64,000 nt of DNA from Kordia periserrulae (GCF_003054265.1 NZ_QBKT01000002.1:186001-250000), one strand, 5' to 3'; shown: positions 46,135 through 55,150, counted from the first letter of the stretch. The notes: generated by a model from the letters alone, not told the origin. Program-made: numbers and translations.

Positions 46135-48030
46135 TTACTTTTCAATGATAATACTTTTTTTGTAGGCTTTAATCAATTTCTTTACAAAACTATTCCACGC
46201 TTCAAAATCTTCTTTTTCTACGCGTAACGTATTGATATAAATACTTTTGTGTTGAATGATTTGATTGTCTTTTTGCTCGTAATGAATGTCAAAACCATAA
46301 TCTTTTCCGTCAAATTTTATCGGTTTTGGCACGGAAGTCACTTTATATCCTTCTGGAATGATGAACGTAGTCGTATATTCTTTTTGATACTGATGATCAA
46401 TTTTTTTAGCGTATTTACGTGTCTCAATATCAATCTTTTGCTTTGACAATACACGGTCAATGTTGAGGTTGAGAATGGTCTTTGAACCAATGGTTTTCGC
46501 GTAATTTTCAATCTGTAAGTCAAATGCCAAGGTCAACTCTTTATACTTTGATTCAATCGGCGATACGGTAATATTTTGATACTTGGTTTTGTTATTTCCC
46601 AACGCTAGCGTCGTATTTAAAAATTCCTCTTCGGTATTGTCTTTTTTCTTGTAGAGATAATCTGTGACAAAATCGACTCTTTCATAACCTGTCATCACAC
46701 GTTTTTCAGACGCTTTGATGTTTCCATCTTCAAACGTAATGGTTGTATTGATAACCGTTTTGCTTTTTTCTGCGGGTTGTACAGGCACTTTTTTCAACAC
46801 AAAACGCTCAGGAGAAATACCAATTAAGGCTTCTTTGGTTTGTGTAAACGAACTTGGCATACCGAAGTTTACATAGCTATCGGTTCCATCAATGAAGATG
46901 GTATCGTTGTCAATAACTGTTGCTGTTATCATGTGATTGTCTACCATCGGCGTTGGCACTTCGTCGTACAAATACGGACGGTCGCGCGTACCAATCCAAG
47001 TTCGATACGCTGGAATTCCCACGTGATTCAACATCACATACAACAAATTTGCCATGTCTTTACAATCGCCATAACGGTTTTTACAAACGCTTGCCGCGCC
47101 GCGTGGAATAAATCCGCCCAAACCATCTTCAAACGCTACGTAGGTTATATTTTCTTGCACCCAATTATAAATGGCTTCCGCTTTTTCGCGGTCAGTTGAA
47201 TAGTTTTTGGCGATATCTTCCGCAATTTCATGAACTTTTTTCAAATCGCTTTCGTCAACTCGTTTGGCAAGCGATGCGTACCAGCTGTACAAATCGTTCA
47301 CATTGTTTAAAATTGGAATCGTTTTGCCGTTTTCGGTGTAATTTTTTATGTGTAAAATGATATGTGGTAAGTGATATAAAGCGGCTTCCGCATCGTCTTC
47401 TGAACTGAATTTTGCAACATTTTCAGTAGTCCAGGTGTAAATATTATGGTTCTTTTTTTCTTCTTTTTGGAAGTTGATGGTAATATTTTCTGTGTGAAAC
47501 TCTTTGTATCCGATTTCTACATTTTTAGGAAACTCAATGCGTAACACAGCTTTTTCGGTTGGTGCATAAGTTCCAAAACGAAATAACCCTAAAAAATGCG
47601 GTTCGTTGATGACTTCTTTATATTTTAAATCGGTAATTGCACCTTTGGTAACACCAGGAAATGTAAAGTTTTTTGTTTGCTGATCGCTGTAAAAAATACC
47701 GTCGTCAAATTCATGTTTCGTTTCTATATAATCGACTTCAAGCTTTTTTCCAGAATCTGGTAAATAGGTCACTGCTTCAATATCTTCTATTTTGGTAAAA
47801 CTGTCAAATCGAAGCACTTCATTGGCAAAATACAGTTTATTCGCGGTTACGTATTCTGCTTTTTCGTGAATATTTTTGACAATTTCAAAATTTCCTTTAT
47901 CTAAGTGAATCTTAATATTTTCGGTACGTTCTAAGAAACGGAAATCTTCGGAAGGATTTTTTTGCGCGAAGCTATACTGCATCACGAAAAGCAATAGCAA
48001 TACAGGGAATTTCAAATAGGATGTTGTCAT
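46135..48030 (-). CDS. DUF3857 and transglutaminase-like domain secreted protein
   Basis: The ATG at 48030 (M-T-T-S-Y-L-K-F) gives a signal peptide ending S-F-A-Q near 23. The DUF3857 domain lies at about 40-210. The transglutaminase-like domain has an intact catalytic motif N-R-Y-G-D-C-K-D-M-A-N-L-L near 323-335. His is in V-D-N-H-M-I near 366 and Asp in F-I-D-G-T-D near 381. A DUF2569-like end was not recognised. It is the first gene of the set and ends 10 bp before the degenerate paralogue starts. Confidence 0.88.
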   Translation of the reverse strand: MTTSYLKFPVLLLLFVMQYSFAQKNPSEDFRFLERTENIKIHLDKGNFEIVKNIHEKAEYVTANKLYFANEVLRFDSFTKIEDIEAVTYLPDSGKKLEVDYIETKHEFDDGIFYSDQQTKNFTFPGVTKGAITDLKYKEVINEPHFLGLFRFGTYAPTEKAVLRIEFPKNVEIGYKEFHTENITINFQKEEKKNHNIYTWTTENVAKFSSEDDAEAALYHLPHIILHIKNYTENGKTIPILNNVNDLYSWYASLAKRVDESDLKKVHEIAEDIAKNYSTDREKAEAIYNWVQENITYVAFEDGLGGFIPRGAASVCKNRYGDCKDMANLLYVMLNHVGIPAYRTWIGTRDRPYLYDEVPTPMVDNHMITATVIDNDTIFIDGTDSYVNFGMPSSFTQTKEALIGISPERFVLKKVPVQPAEKSKTVINTTITFEDGNIKASEKRVMTGYERVDFVTDYLYKKKDNTEEEFLNTTLALGNNKTKYQNITVSPIESKYKELTLAFDLQIENYAKTIGSKTILNLNIDRVLSKQKIDIETRKYAKKIDHQYQKEYTTTFIIPEGYKVTSVPKPIKFDGKDYGFDIHYEQKDNQIIQHKSIYINTLRVEKEDFEAWNSFVKKLIKAYKKSIIIEK

Positions 48031-48165
48031 AAAATACAATTTAATTCGGTGTGGAGAAAAATTTACTTTTACAAGCAAAAACAGTCCACTAAATTAGTAA
48101 AAACTACGCAAGAAATAGTTGATTTTCCATTGCGAATCTGTAATTTTATAGAACAATTAACAAAA

Positions 48166-49248
48166 ATGATTCCAAGCTTTCAAAATATTCATCTAAAGTT
48201 TCAATTAGATGGCAATTATTTCAATAGAGAAGAACTTAAAGAAGTGGCGTACAGCTTTGTAAAAGAAGGCAAACCATACGAACAAATCATGGGCGATTTC
48301 TTGATAGATTGGCTCAATGATAAGGAGTATATTGACGTTTTTACCTCAGGTTCTACAGGAAAACCGAAATCCATTCGATTGTCGAAACAAGCGATGGTAC
48401 ATTCTGCGTTGGCAACGGGCGATTTTTTCGGAATTCACCCTGGAGATGCTGCACTGCAATGTTTGCCATCTAACTTTATTGCTGGAAAAATGATGCTTGT
48501 GCGCGCGATGATTTTAGGATTAGAACTCGATTTGGTCGTGCCAACATCCAATCCGTTAGAAAATCTTGAAAAAAAATACGATTTCTGCGCGATGGTGCCG
48601 TTACAAGTTGAAAATTCGTTGAAACATTTACACAACATCAAAACACTCATTGTTGGTGGCGCGCCTGCTTCAAATAGTTTGGTAGAAAGTTTACAAGGAG
48701 TTTCCACCAATATTTTTGCCACGTATGGAATGACGGAAACCATCACGCATATTGCCGCAAAACCGTTGAATCATCTGCCGAAAGGCGAAAAAGGACATTA
48801 CAAAACCTTACCAAATATCAGCGTTTCTGTTGATGACCGAAATTGTTTGGTCATTGACGCACCAAGAATCACAGGCGAAAAAATTATTACCAATGACGTT
48901 GTAGACATTATTTCTGAAACAGAATTCGACTGGCTAGGACGAGTTGACAATGTGATTAACAGCGGCGGCGTAAAACTCCATCCTGAGCAAATAGAGGAGA
49001 AGTTACATCTTTTTATAAAACATCGTTTTTTTGTCACTGCTGTAGATGACGAACAGTTAGGGAAAAAGCTGATTCTTTTGATTGAAGATGAAAAACAAAA
49101 ACTAAACACTGCTGCGTTGCTAAAAACCATTCAAAATTCAAAAAAACTCTCCAAATTTGAAATCCCGAAAGCAATTTATACTATAAAAAAGTTCGTAGAA
49201 ACTGATACAGGAAAAGTACAGCGATTGAAGACGTTGGAAGTGCTTTAG
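48166..49248 (+). CDS. menE: o-Succinylbenzoate-CoA ligase
   Basis: MenE makes o-succinylbenzoyl-CoA using ATP. The start at 48166 gives a 360-residue adenylate-forming enzyme; the ATG at 48049 adds 39 unlikely residues. The P-loop F-T-S-G-S-T-G-K-P-K-S is near 61. Y-G-M-T-E-T is near 187. The hinge W-L-G-R-V-D-N-V-I-N-S-G-G-V-K near 264 and a terminal G-K-V-Q-R-L are present. It is short for the family, as in other flavobacterial MenE. It lies outside the inverted-repeat pair that encloses the other men genes. Confidence 0.9.
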   Translation: MIPSFQNIHLKFQLDGNYFNREELKEVAYSFVKEGKPYEQIMGDFLIDWLNDKEYIDVFTSGSTGKPKSIRLSKQAMVHSALATGDFFGIHPGDAALQCLPSNFIAGKMMLVRAMILGLELDLVVPTSNPLENLEKKYDFCAMVPLQVENSLKHLHNIKTLIVGGAPASNSLVESLQGVSTNIFATYGMTETITHIAAKPLNHLPKGEKGHYKTLPNISVSVDDRNCLVIDAPRITGEKIITNDVVDIISETEFDWLGRVDNVINSGGVKLHPEQIEEKLHLFIKHRFFVTAVDDEQLGKKLILLIEDEKQKLNTAALLKTIQNSKKLSKFEIPKAIYTIKKFVETDTGKVQRLKTLEVL

Positions 49249-49380
49249 TTTTGTTCTTCGTTTTTTGTTTTTTGTTTTTTGTGTTTCGTTGGTTCGTTTT
49301 ATTTTCTGTTTTGAGTTATCTTTTATCAACTACAAATTAACAAAGAACGAATAACAAAAAACACCCAACACCCAAAAAAC
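49248..49380. repeat. Heptad element between menE and the VWA gene
   Basis: G/T units (GTTTTGT, TCTTCGT, TTTTTGT three times, GTTTCGT, TGGTTCG) begin on the last base of the menE stop at 49248. A/C units (AACAAAG, AACGAAT, AACAAAA, AACACCC twice, AAAAAAC) run at 49339-49380. Confidence 0.85.
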
Positions 49381-49474
49381 ACCTTCCCTAATTCAAACGA
49401 CCGTTTCGCTCAATTCCCATTTTTTATCATGAGTGTCATCCGTAGTTTCGTTTAAAACTTTAAAACGATACATG

Positions 49475-51409
49475 ATGAAAAAACTCTTTACACTCTGCAT
49501 ATTTTTGATGATTAGTCAAGTTTGGGCACAAAAAATAGAAGTCAGTGGACAAATTACAGACGAATCTGGGCAACCGTTGCCAGGCGCTGCTGTTCAACTA
49601 AAAACGACCACAAAGGGCGTTACTGCCAATTTTGATGGAAAGTATACAATTCAAGCACAATTAGGTGAGATTCTAATATTTTCTTATGTCGGATTTGCCA
49701 CACAAGAAGTTGTAGTTACACAAAAAGTTTTAAATGTGACTTTACAACAAGGTAAAGAATTAGAAGAAGTAATGATTGTAGCGTATGGCAACGCGAAAAA
49801 CTCCACTAAAGTCTCTTCATCAGTGGCTACAGTTACTGCTGAAAGTATTGAGCAAGTTCCTGTAAATTCACTAGATCAAGTTTTGAGTGGTGCTGCTAGT
49901 GGTGTTACATTAAATGGTTATAATGGACAGGGACAAACGATTACGATTAGAGGAAGAAGTTCAGTATCTGGGAATATGGGTTATCACAATCCGCAATATC
50001 AAGCTACCAACGAATCCTACAAAGAAATCAACGAAAATACCTTTAAAAGAGCAGCGTTAACTCCATTGTCTACATTTTCTATTGATGTCGATAAAGCTTC
50101 GTATAGTAATGTGCGTAGAATGATAAATAACGGAATGGAAGTTCCTGCGGATGCGGTTAAAATTGAAGAAATGATTAACTATTTTGACTATCAATACGAT
50201 CAACCGAAAGACAGGCATCCATTGGCAATTCACACGGAAGTGGGCGTAACACCGTGGAACAAAGACACAAAATTAGTCAAAATTGCATTGCAAGGAAAAG
50301 AAATTCCTTTAGAGAAAATTCCGCCATCAAACTTCACATTCTTAATTGATGTTTCAGGCTCGATGTCGTCACAAAATAAATTGCCATTGTTAAAAGCTGC
50401 CTTTAAATTAATGGTTGAAAAAATGCGAAACGAAGATAAAGTTGCCATCGTAGTCTACGCTGGCGCGGCAGGAATGGTGTTAGAGCCAACTTCGGGCGAC
50501 AATAAAGAAAAAATCTTAAAGGCATTGAACAATTTGCAAGCAGGCGGCTCTACGGCTGGCGGTGCAGGTATTGAATTGGCGTATAAAATTGCTTCGGAAA
50601 ACTTTATCAAAGACGGCAACAATCGCGTGATTTTGGCAACGGATGGCGATTTTAATGTGGGAAGAACAAGCCGAAGCGACATGGAAACACTGATTGAAAA
50701 CAAACGTGAATCTGGCGTGTATTTGTCGGTTTTAGGTTTTGGAATGGGAAATTATAAAGATGACCGTTTGGAATTGTTGGCAGATAAAGGAAACGGAAAT
50801 CACGCGTATATTGATACGATGCAAGAAGCCTACAAAATTTTCGGAAAAGAGTTTGGAGGAACATTATATACGATTGCGAAAGATGTAAAATTGCAATTAG
50901 AATTCAACCCAAATACAGTGCAAGCCTATCGTTTGATTGGTTATGAAAACCGATTGCTGAACGATGAAGATTTTAAAGATGACACCAAAGATGCGGGAGA
51001 ATTGGGCGCAGGACATACAGTGACAGCTTTGTATGAAATCATTCCTGTTGGTGTAGATTCAAAGTACTTGAAAGATGTTGATGATTTAAAATATACAAAT
51101 ACAGGTACTCCGAAAATACATAGCTCCAATGAATTATTGACGGTAAAAATTCGCTACAAAAAGCCAAACAAAAATAAAAGTATTGAGTTAAAAGAGATCG
51201 TTGAAAGTAAAGTATCCAAAACAAATTCAGATGATTTCAACTTTACGGCTGCGGTTGCGTTGTTCGGAATGCAGTTGCGAAATTCTCAATTTCACAACAA
51301 TTCCAAACTAGAAGATGTAGTTGCATTGGCAGAATCGGGTAGAGGTGAAGATGCAAACGGTTACAGAGCAGAATTCATTCGGTTGGTAAAATCGACTTCT
51401 ACTAAATAG
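49475..51409 (+). CDS. SusC-like N-terminus fused to a YfbK-type von Willebrand factor A protein
   Basis: The start at 49475 (or ATG at 49472) gives a signal ending V-W-A-Q near 19. A carboxypeptidase regulatory-like domain follows (V-S-G-Q-I-T-D-E-S-G-Q-P-L-P-G-A near 24-39). Next is a SusC-type plug (S-V-A-T-V-T-A-E-S-I-E-Q-V-P near 117) that breaks off after T-I-R-G-R-S-S-V-S-G-N. Then come a VWA N-terminal region, a VWA domain with MIDAS D-V-S-G-S-M-S near 298 and A-T-D-G-D-F-N near 403, and a DUF3520 C-terminus. There is no receptor barrel, so it should be periplasmic or surface-bound. Its partner is unknown. Confidence 0.88.
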   Translation: MKKLFTLCIFLMISQVWAQKIEVSGQITDESGQPLPGAAVQLKTTTKGVTANFDGKYTIQAQLGEILIFSYVGFATQEVVVTQKVLNVTLQQGKELEEVMIVAYGNAKNSTKVSSSVATVTAESIEQVPVNSLDQVLSGAASGVTLNGYNGQGQTITIRGRSSVSGNMGYHNPQYQATNESYKEINENTFKRAALTPLSTFSIDVDKASYSNVRRMINNGMEVPADAVKIEEMINYFDYQYDQPKDRHPLAIHTEVGVTPWNKDTKLVKIALQGKEIPLEKIPPSNFTFLIDVSGSMSSQNKLPLLKAAFKLMVEKMRNEDKVAIVVYAGAAGMVLEPTSGDNKEKILKALNNLQAGGSTAGGAGIELAYKIASENFIKDGNNRVILATDGDFNVGRTSRSDMETLIENKRESGVYLSVLGFGMGNYKDDRLELLADKGNGNHAYIDTMQEAYKIFGKEFGGTLYTIAKDVKLQLEFNPNTVQAYRLIGYENRLLNDEDFKDDTKDAGELGAGHTVTALYEIIPVGVDSKYLKDVDDLKYTNTGTPKIHSSNELLTVKIRYKKPNKNKSIELKEIVESKVSKTNSDDFNFTAAVALFGMQLRNSQFHNNSKLEDVVALAESGRGEDANGYRAEFIRLVKSTSTK

Positions 51410-51525
51410 GTGCGCGACTTTACTCACTAAAACGACACGTTTACTCAATCTAAGTTTTAAAAAGCAGTAATTGTAGGTACTTTTAATAGAGAATTAACGA
51501 AAGGTTGGTTGTTTAGTTGTTTATG

Positions 51526-51568
51526 AAAAACCTAGTAAAATTCTGATTTATTAGGTTTTTCTTTTTCT
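51526..51568 (+). terminator. Terminator after the VWA gene
   Basis: AAAACCTA pairs with TAGGTTTT across about 20 nt and is followed by a CTTTTTC run, 116 nt after the stop. Confidence 0.65.
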
Positions 51569-51608
51569 GTTAAAAAAATCATAAAAAAATAAAAGAATGG
51601 CATAGAGT

Positions 51609-51636
51609 TTGTGATTTAGTAAAAAGCGAATCTTTG
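51609..51636 (+). promoter_or_regulatory. Flavobacterial promoter for a possible small RNA
   Basis: TTG at 51609-51611, 17 nt, then AATCTTTG at 51629-51636, one mismatch from TAnnTTTG. It lies inside a gene-free gap with a terminator 60 nt further on. Confidence 0.4.
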
Positions 51637-51642
51637 CTTTCA

Positions 51643-51722
51643 GAAAGAAATAAAGATTAGGTTATTTTAGGTTTTTTAGGGAGAAAAGGTCTGGTAATTA
51701 GTTTACTAGGCCTTTTCTTATT
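51643..51722 (+). ncRNA. Candidate small RNA with its own promoter and terminator
   Basis: Between the promoter-like site and a hairpin (AAAAGGTCTGGTAA with TTTACTAGGCCTTTT at 51684-51717, T-rich after) lies about 80 nt without an ORF. Its AGGTTTTTTAGG word also occurs at 23340-23351. This is a guess from signals only. Confidence 0.3.
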
Positions 51723-51738
51723 GTTGGATAGTTATGAG

Positions 51739-52080
51739 TTATTTCAAAGAAAATTTAGCGGTTTTTGAGATTGTTTTGCAATCAAAAACCATTTAGAGAA
51801 GCTTTTTTGAAATGTTGGGTGTTGGATTTTGAATGTTGAATTGAGTTGTTTCAAAGAAAACTTTGCTGTTTTTGAGATTGTTTTGCAATCAAAAACCATT
51901 TAGAGAAGCTTTTTTTGAAATGTTGCATGTTGGATTTTGAATGTTGAATTGAGATGTTTCAAAGAAAATTTAGCGGTTTTCGAGATTATTTTGCCATCAA
52001 AAACCATTTAGAGAAGCTTCTTTTTGAAATGTTGCATGTTGGATTTTGAATGTTGAATTGAAAAGTTTCAAAGAAACGCC
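51739..52080. repeat. Tandem 107-109-bp repeat, three units plus a partial
   Basis: Units begin TTTCAAAG at 51742, 51849, 51957 and 52066 (spacings 107, 108, 109). Each contains a hairpin-like GGTTTTTGAGATTG and CAATCAAAAACC, then TTAGAGAAGCTT. It ends with heptads ATGTTGG, ATTTTGA, ATGTTGA. Confidence 0.85.
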
Positions 52081-52082
52081 AA

Positions 52083-52145
52083 AACACAAACAACGAAAAA
52101 CAAAAAGCGAAGCGCCCTAAAACCTAACACCTAAAACCCAACACC
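52083..52145. repeat. A/C heptad array before the carboxylase stop
   Basis: Nine 7-nt units (among them AACACAA, TAAAACC twice, TAACACC, CAACACC) end 2 nt before the stop codon of the carboxylase gene. Confidence 0.8.
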
Positions 52146-52147
52146 TA

Positions 52148-53776
52148 TCAAACCTGAATCACGCCCAAATTAAACGGTTTCTCAATCGGTGCCTGATTCG
52201 CTGCTTCAATTCCCATGGAAATCCAAGTACGTGTTTCTAACGGATTGATAATCGCATCGGTCCATAAGCGAGCCGCCGCATAATACGGAGAAATCTGTCG
52301 ATCGTACCGCGATTTAATTTTATTAAATAATTCTTCTTCTTTCTCTTTCGTGATTTTTTCACCTTGTTTTTTCAGTGAAGCCGTTTCAATCTGTAACAAT
52401 ACTTTTGCTGCCGAATTTCCACTCATCACCGCCAATTCAGCACTTGGCCAAGCAGCAATCAATCGCGGATCGTATGCTTTTCCACACATGGCGTAATTTC
52501 CGGCTCCATACGAGTTTCCGATGACAATCGTAAACTTCGGAACCACACTATTACTCACCGCATTTACCATTTTGGCACCATCTTTAATAATACCACCATG
52601 CTCCGATTTGCTTCCTACCATAAATCCGGTTACATCTTGTAAAAACACCAACGGAATCTTCTTTTGGTTGCAATTTGCGATAAATCGTGTGGCTTTATCT
52701 GCAGAATCTGAATAAATTACACCGCCAAACTGCATTTCACCTTTTTTATTTTTCACCAACTTTCGTTGATTCGCCACAATGCCAACGGCCCAACCGTCAA
52801 TGCGCGCGTATGCGGTAATAATACTTTGTCCGTAGCCTTCTTTATATTCATCAAACTCAGAATTATCTACCAAACGCTTAATGATTTCTTTCATATCATA
52901 CTGTTCGTGACGTGCTTTTGGCAGAATTCCAAAAATTTCCTCTGGATTCTCTTTCGGTTTCGCTGCTTCAACACGATTAAAACCTGTAGGTGTATAATCG
53001 CCAATCTTACTTACAATATTTTGAATCGTGGTCAACGCATCTTTATCATCTTTCGATTTATAATCGGTTACGCCAGAAATTTCACAGTGTGTTGTAGCAC
53101 CACCAAGTGTCTCATTATCAATACTTTCACCAATCGCCGCTTTTACCAAATAACTTCCTGCCAAGAAAATACTTCCTGTTTTATCAACAATCAACGCTTC
53201 ATCACTCATAATTGGTAAATACGCGCCACCAGCTACGCAACTTCCCATTACAGCAGCAATTTGGGTAATTCCCATGCTACTCATTACCGCATTATTTCTA
53301 AAAATTCGTCCAAAATGTTCCTTATCGGGAAAAATCTCATCTTGCATTGGCAAATACACACCGGCACTATCTACTAAATAAATAATAGGCAATCTATTTT
53401 CAATAGAAATCTCCTGCGCTCTCAGATTCTTCTTTGCAGTAATCGGAAACCACGCACCAGCTTTCACGGTAGCATCATTAGCCACCACAATACATTGCTT
53501 TCCTTTAATATAGCCAATCTTCACAACCACGCCACCAGAAGGGCAGCCACCGTGTTCTTCGTACATGCCTTCCCCAACAAACGCACCAATTTCAATAGCG
53601 GGCTTCTTATCATCAAGTAAAAAATCAATACGCTCGCGCGCGGTCATTTTGCCTTTACTATGATGTTTTTCAATACGTTTCTGTCCGCCGCCCAAAGCAA
53701 CTTTGGCAAGGCGTTGACGTAATTCAGAAGCTAAAAGTTTGTTGTGATCTTCGTTCTTATTGAAGTTGATGTCCAT
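52148..53776 (-). CDS. Acyl-CoA carboxylase, carboxyltransferase beta subunit
   Basis: The 542-residue protein is a biotin-dependent carboxyltransferase. It has an N-terminal G-G-G-Q-K-R-I-E-K-H-H-S-K-G-K-M-T-A-R-E-R-I, an oxyanion pocket M-G-S-C-V-A-G-G-A-Y-L-P near 187-198, and a C-terminal S-Y-G-A-G-N-Y-A-M-C-G near 425. The motifs are nearest methylcrotonyl-CoA carboxylase beta, but propionyl- or acetyl-CoA use cannot be excluded. The alpha subunit with the biotin domain is not in the window. Confidence 0.88.
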   Translation of the reverse strand: MDINFNKNEDHNKLLASELRQRLAKVALGGGQKRIEKHHSKGKMTARERIDFLLDDKKPAIEIGAFVGEGMYEEHGGCPSGGVVVKIGYIKGKQCIVVANDATVKAGAWFPITAKKNLRAQEISIENRLPIIYLVDSAGVYLPMQDEIFPDKEHFGRIFRNNAVMSSMGITQIAAVMGSCVAGGAYLPIMSDEALIVDKTGSIFLAGSYLVKAAIGESIDNETLGGATTHCEISGVTDYKSKDDKDALTTIQNIVSKIGDYTPTGFNRVEAAKPKENPEEIFGILPKARHEQYDMKEIIKRLVDNSEFDEYKEGYGQSIITAYARIDGWAVGIVANQRKLVKNKKGEMQFGGVIYSDSADKATRFIANCNQKKIPLVFLQDVTGFMVGSKSEHGGIIKDGAKMVNAVSNSVVPKFTIVIGNSYGAGNYAMCGKAYDPRLIAAWPSAELAVMSGNSAAKVLLQIETASLKKQGEKITKEKEEELFNKIKSRYDRQISPYYAAARLWTDAIINPLETRTWISMGIEAANQAPIEKPFNLGVIQV

Positions 53777-53880
53777 GGTTGTTTAATTTTCAGTTGCTAA
53801 AATACGAAACATATATTGCTATTAAAAGCAGCAAACTTTGAAAGTTTTCTTAAAAAAATATTAAATTAGTTACATGGAAA

Positions 53881-53898
53881 TATTTTCCTTGGAAAATA
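53881..53898. promoter_or_regulatory. MarR-type operator, copy 1, on the FMN reductase promoter
   Basis: TATTTTCCTTGGAAAATA is an 18-bp inverted repeat, symmetric except at its centre. It covers a -33 TTG at 53889-53891. TACATTTG at 53912-53919 is a good -7 box (spacer 20 nt), so binding should block transcription. Confidence 0.7.
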
Positions 53899-53952
53899 AA
53901 AATATTATACCTACATTTGTAAAGAATTTAAAAACTAGCAAAACAAAAACAC

Positions 53953-54492
53953 ATGAAAACAATAGTAGCCTTTGCGGGAAGTGACAGTAAAACATCTATA
54001 AACAAACAATTAGCAACCTATGCAGCGAGTTTAGTGAAAGATGTTGAAGTAAATATTTTAGACTTGAACGATTACGATTTACCGCTATACGGAATTGATA
54101 GAGAACAAGAACACGGCATTCCAGAAGATGCACACAAATTCCTAAAAACTATGCAAGCAGCAGACGGAATCGTACTATCATTAGCAGAACATAATGGCGT
54201 ATATGCAACAGTATTTAAAAATCTTTTTGATTGGATGTCACGTATTGACGGAAAACTTTGGGCAGACATTCCAATGCTATTAATGGCAACCTCTCCAGGA
54301 GTTCGCGGTGGCGGAACGGTGTTGGATATTGCTGTGGGAAGATTTCCTTTTATGGGCGGAAATATCGTAGGTGCGTTTTCACTTCCAAGTTTCAATGATA
54401 ACTTCAAATCGGGTAAAATTGTAGATGAAACACTGCAAGAAAAGTTAGAAGAAGAAGTGAAAAAGTTACAAGAAGCCATTCACAAAGCTTAG
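53953..54492 (+). CDS. NAD(P)H-dependent FMN reductase / quinone reductase-like protein
   Basis: This 179-residue flavodoxin-like reductase has the FMN phosphate loop G-S-D-S-K-T-S-I-N near 9-17. A conserved H-N-G-V-Y followed by L-F-D-W-M-S-R is near 80-97, where relatives usually have E-Y-N-G. It probably reduces quinones, azo dyes or free flavin with NAD(P)H. It is the first gene of the MarR-operator group. Confidence 0.85.
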   Translation: MKTIVAFAGSDSKTSINKQLATYAASLVKDVEVNILDLNDYDLPLYGIDREQEHGIPEDAHKFLKTMQAADGIVLSLAEHNGVYATVFKNLFDWMSRIDGKLWADIPMLLMATSPGVRGGGTVLDIAVGRFPFMGGNIVGAFSLPSFNDNFKSGKIVDETLQEKLEEEVKKLQEAIHKA

Positions 54493-54539
54493 GCTAATTT
54501 CGTATCTTTAAGCATCAGAAACCACTAAAAACAGTCATC

Positions 54540-54968
54540 ATGGGAGAAAAAGAAATCATCAAAGAATACAGTAACCAAGATATTACAGTGGTTTGGAAAC
54601 CCAAAACATGTACACATTCCAAAAACTGTTGGAAAGGATTGTTACAAGTATTCAATCCGCAAAACAGACCTTGGATTAACATGGATGGTGCTAGTACGGA
54701 ACGTATCAAAAAACAAATAGCAGCCTGTCCTTCGGGAGCGTTATCGTACCGAAGTAACAAAGAGGGCGACCAAGAAGCGTTGGCACTAGAAACCAAAGTA
54801 GAAGCCTTAGAAAATGGACCGCTATTGGTATATGGTACATTAAACATCACCAATTCTGACGGAACCAAAGAAAAGCGAAACAAAACCACTGCTTTTTGCA
54901 GATGCGGCGCTTCTCAAAATAAACCTTTTTGTGACGGCGCACATACAGATGTCGGTTTTGAAGGATAA
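54540..54968 (+). CDS. Divergent 4Fe-4S mono-cluster and CDGSH iron-sulfur protein
   Basis: This 142-residue protein has two iron-sulfur modules. The N-terminal part (C-T-H-S-K-N-C then A-A-C-P-S-G-A-L, about 24-62) fits the Fer4_19 type. The C-terminal C-R-C-G-A-S-Q-N-K-P-F-C-D-G-A-H (about 119-134) is a zf-CDGSH site with Ala in place of the usual Ser. A redox or stress role is likely. It follows the FMN reductase by 47 bp. Confidence 0.88.
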   Translation: MGEKEIIKEYSNQDITVVWKPKTCTHSKNCWKGLLQVFNPQNRPWINMDGASTERIKKQIAACPSGALSYRSNKEGDQEALALETKVEALENGPLLVYGTLNITNSDGTKEKRNKTTAFCRCGASQNKPFCDGAHTDVGFEG

Positions 54969-55147
54969 TTGTTGGATTCTTGGTTTTGGGTGTTGGGTCT
55001 TAGGTGTTGGAACTATGATTTAGGATTTGCCATTTGAAAAGAGAATCGTCAAAACGACGAATTGATAAAAAACAAATTGACGAAGAGTCAAGAGCCAAGA
55101 CAAATCAACAAACAACGAATAACGAAGAACAAAAAACAAAAAAACAA
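54969..55147. repeat. Heptad element between CDGSH and marR genes
   Basis: GT units (TTGTTGG, GTTTTGG, GTGTTGG twice, GTCTTAG) start on the base after the CDGSH stop, at 54969-55024. AC units (GAGTCAA, GAGCCAA, CAACAAA, CAACGAA, GAACAAA) occupy 55085-55147 and end 3 nt before the marR ATG. Confidence 0.9.
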
Positions 55148-55150
55148 ACA

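Noticed and set aside
51739-52080. CRISPR array
   Set aside because: The repeat is 107-109 bp with no spacers and no cas genes are present; the heptad arrays likewise have no spacers.
55034-55150. 39-residue N-terminal extension of the MarR protein
   Set aside because: It is read through A/C-rich heptad repeats and gives a low-complexity Lys/Gln/Asn tract; the ATG at 55151 begins the normal domain.
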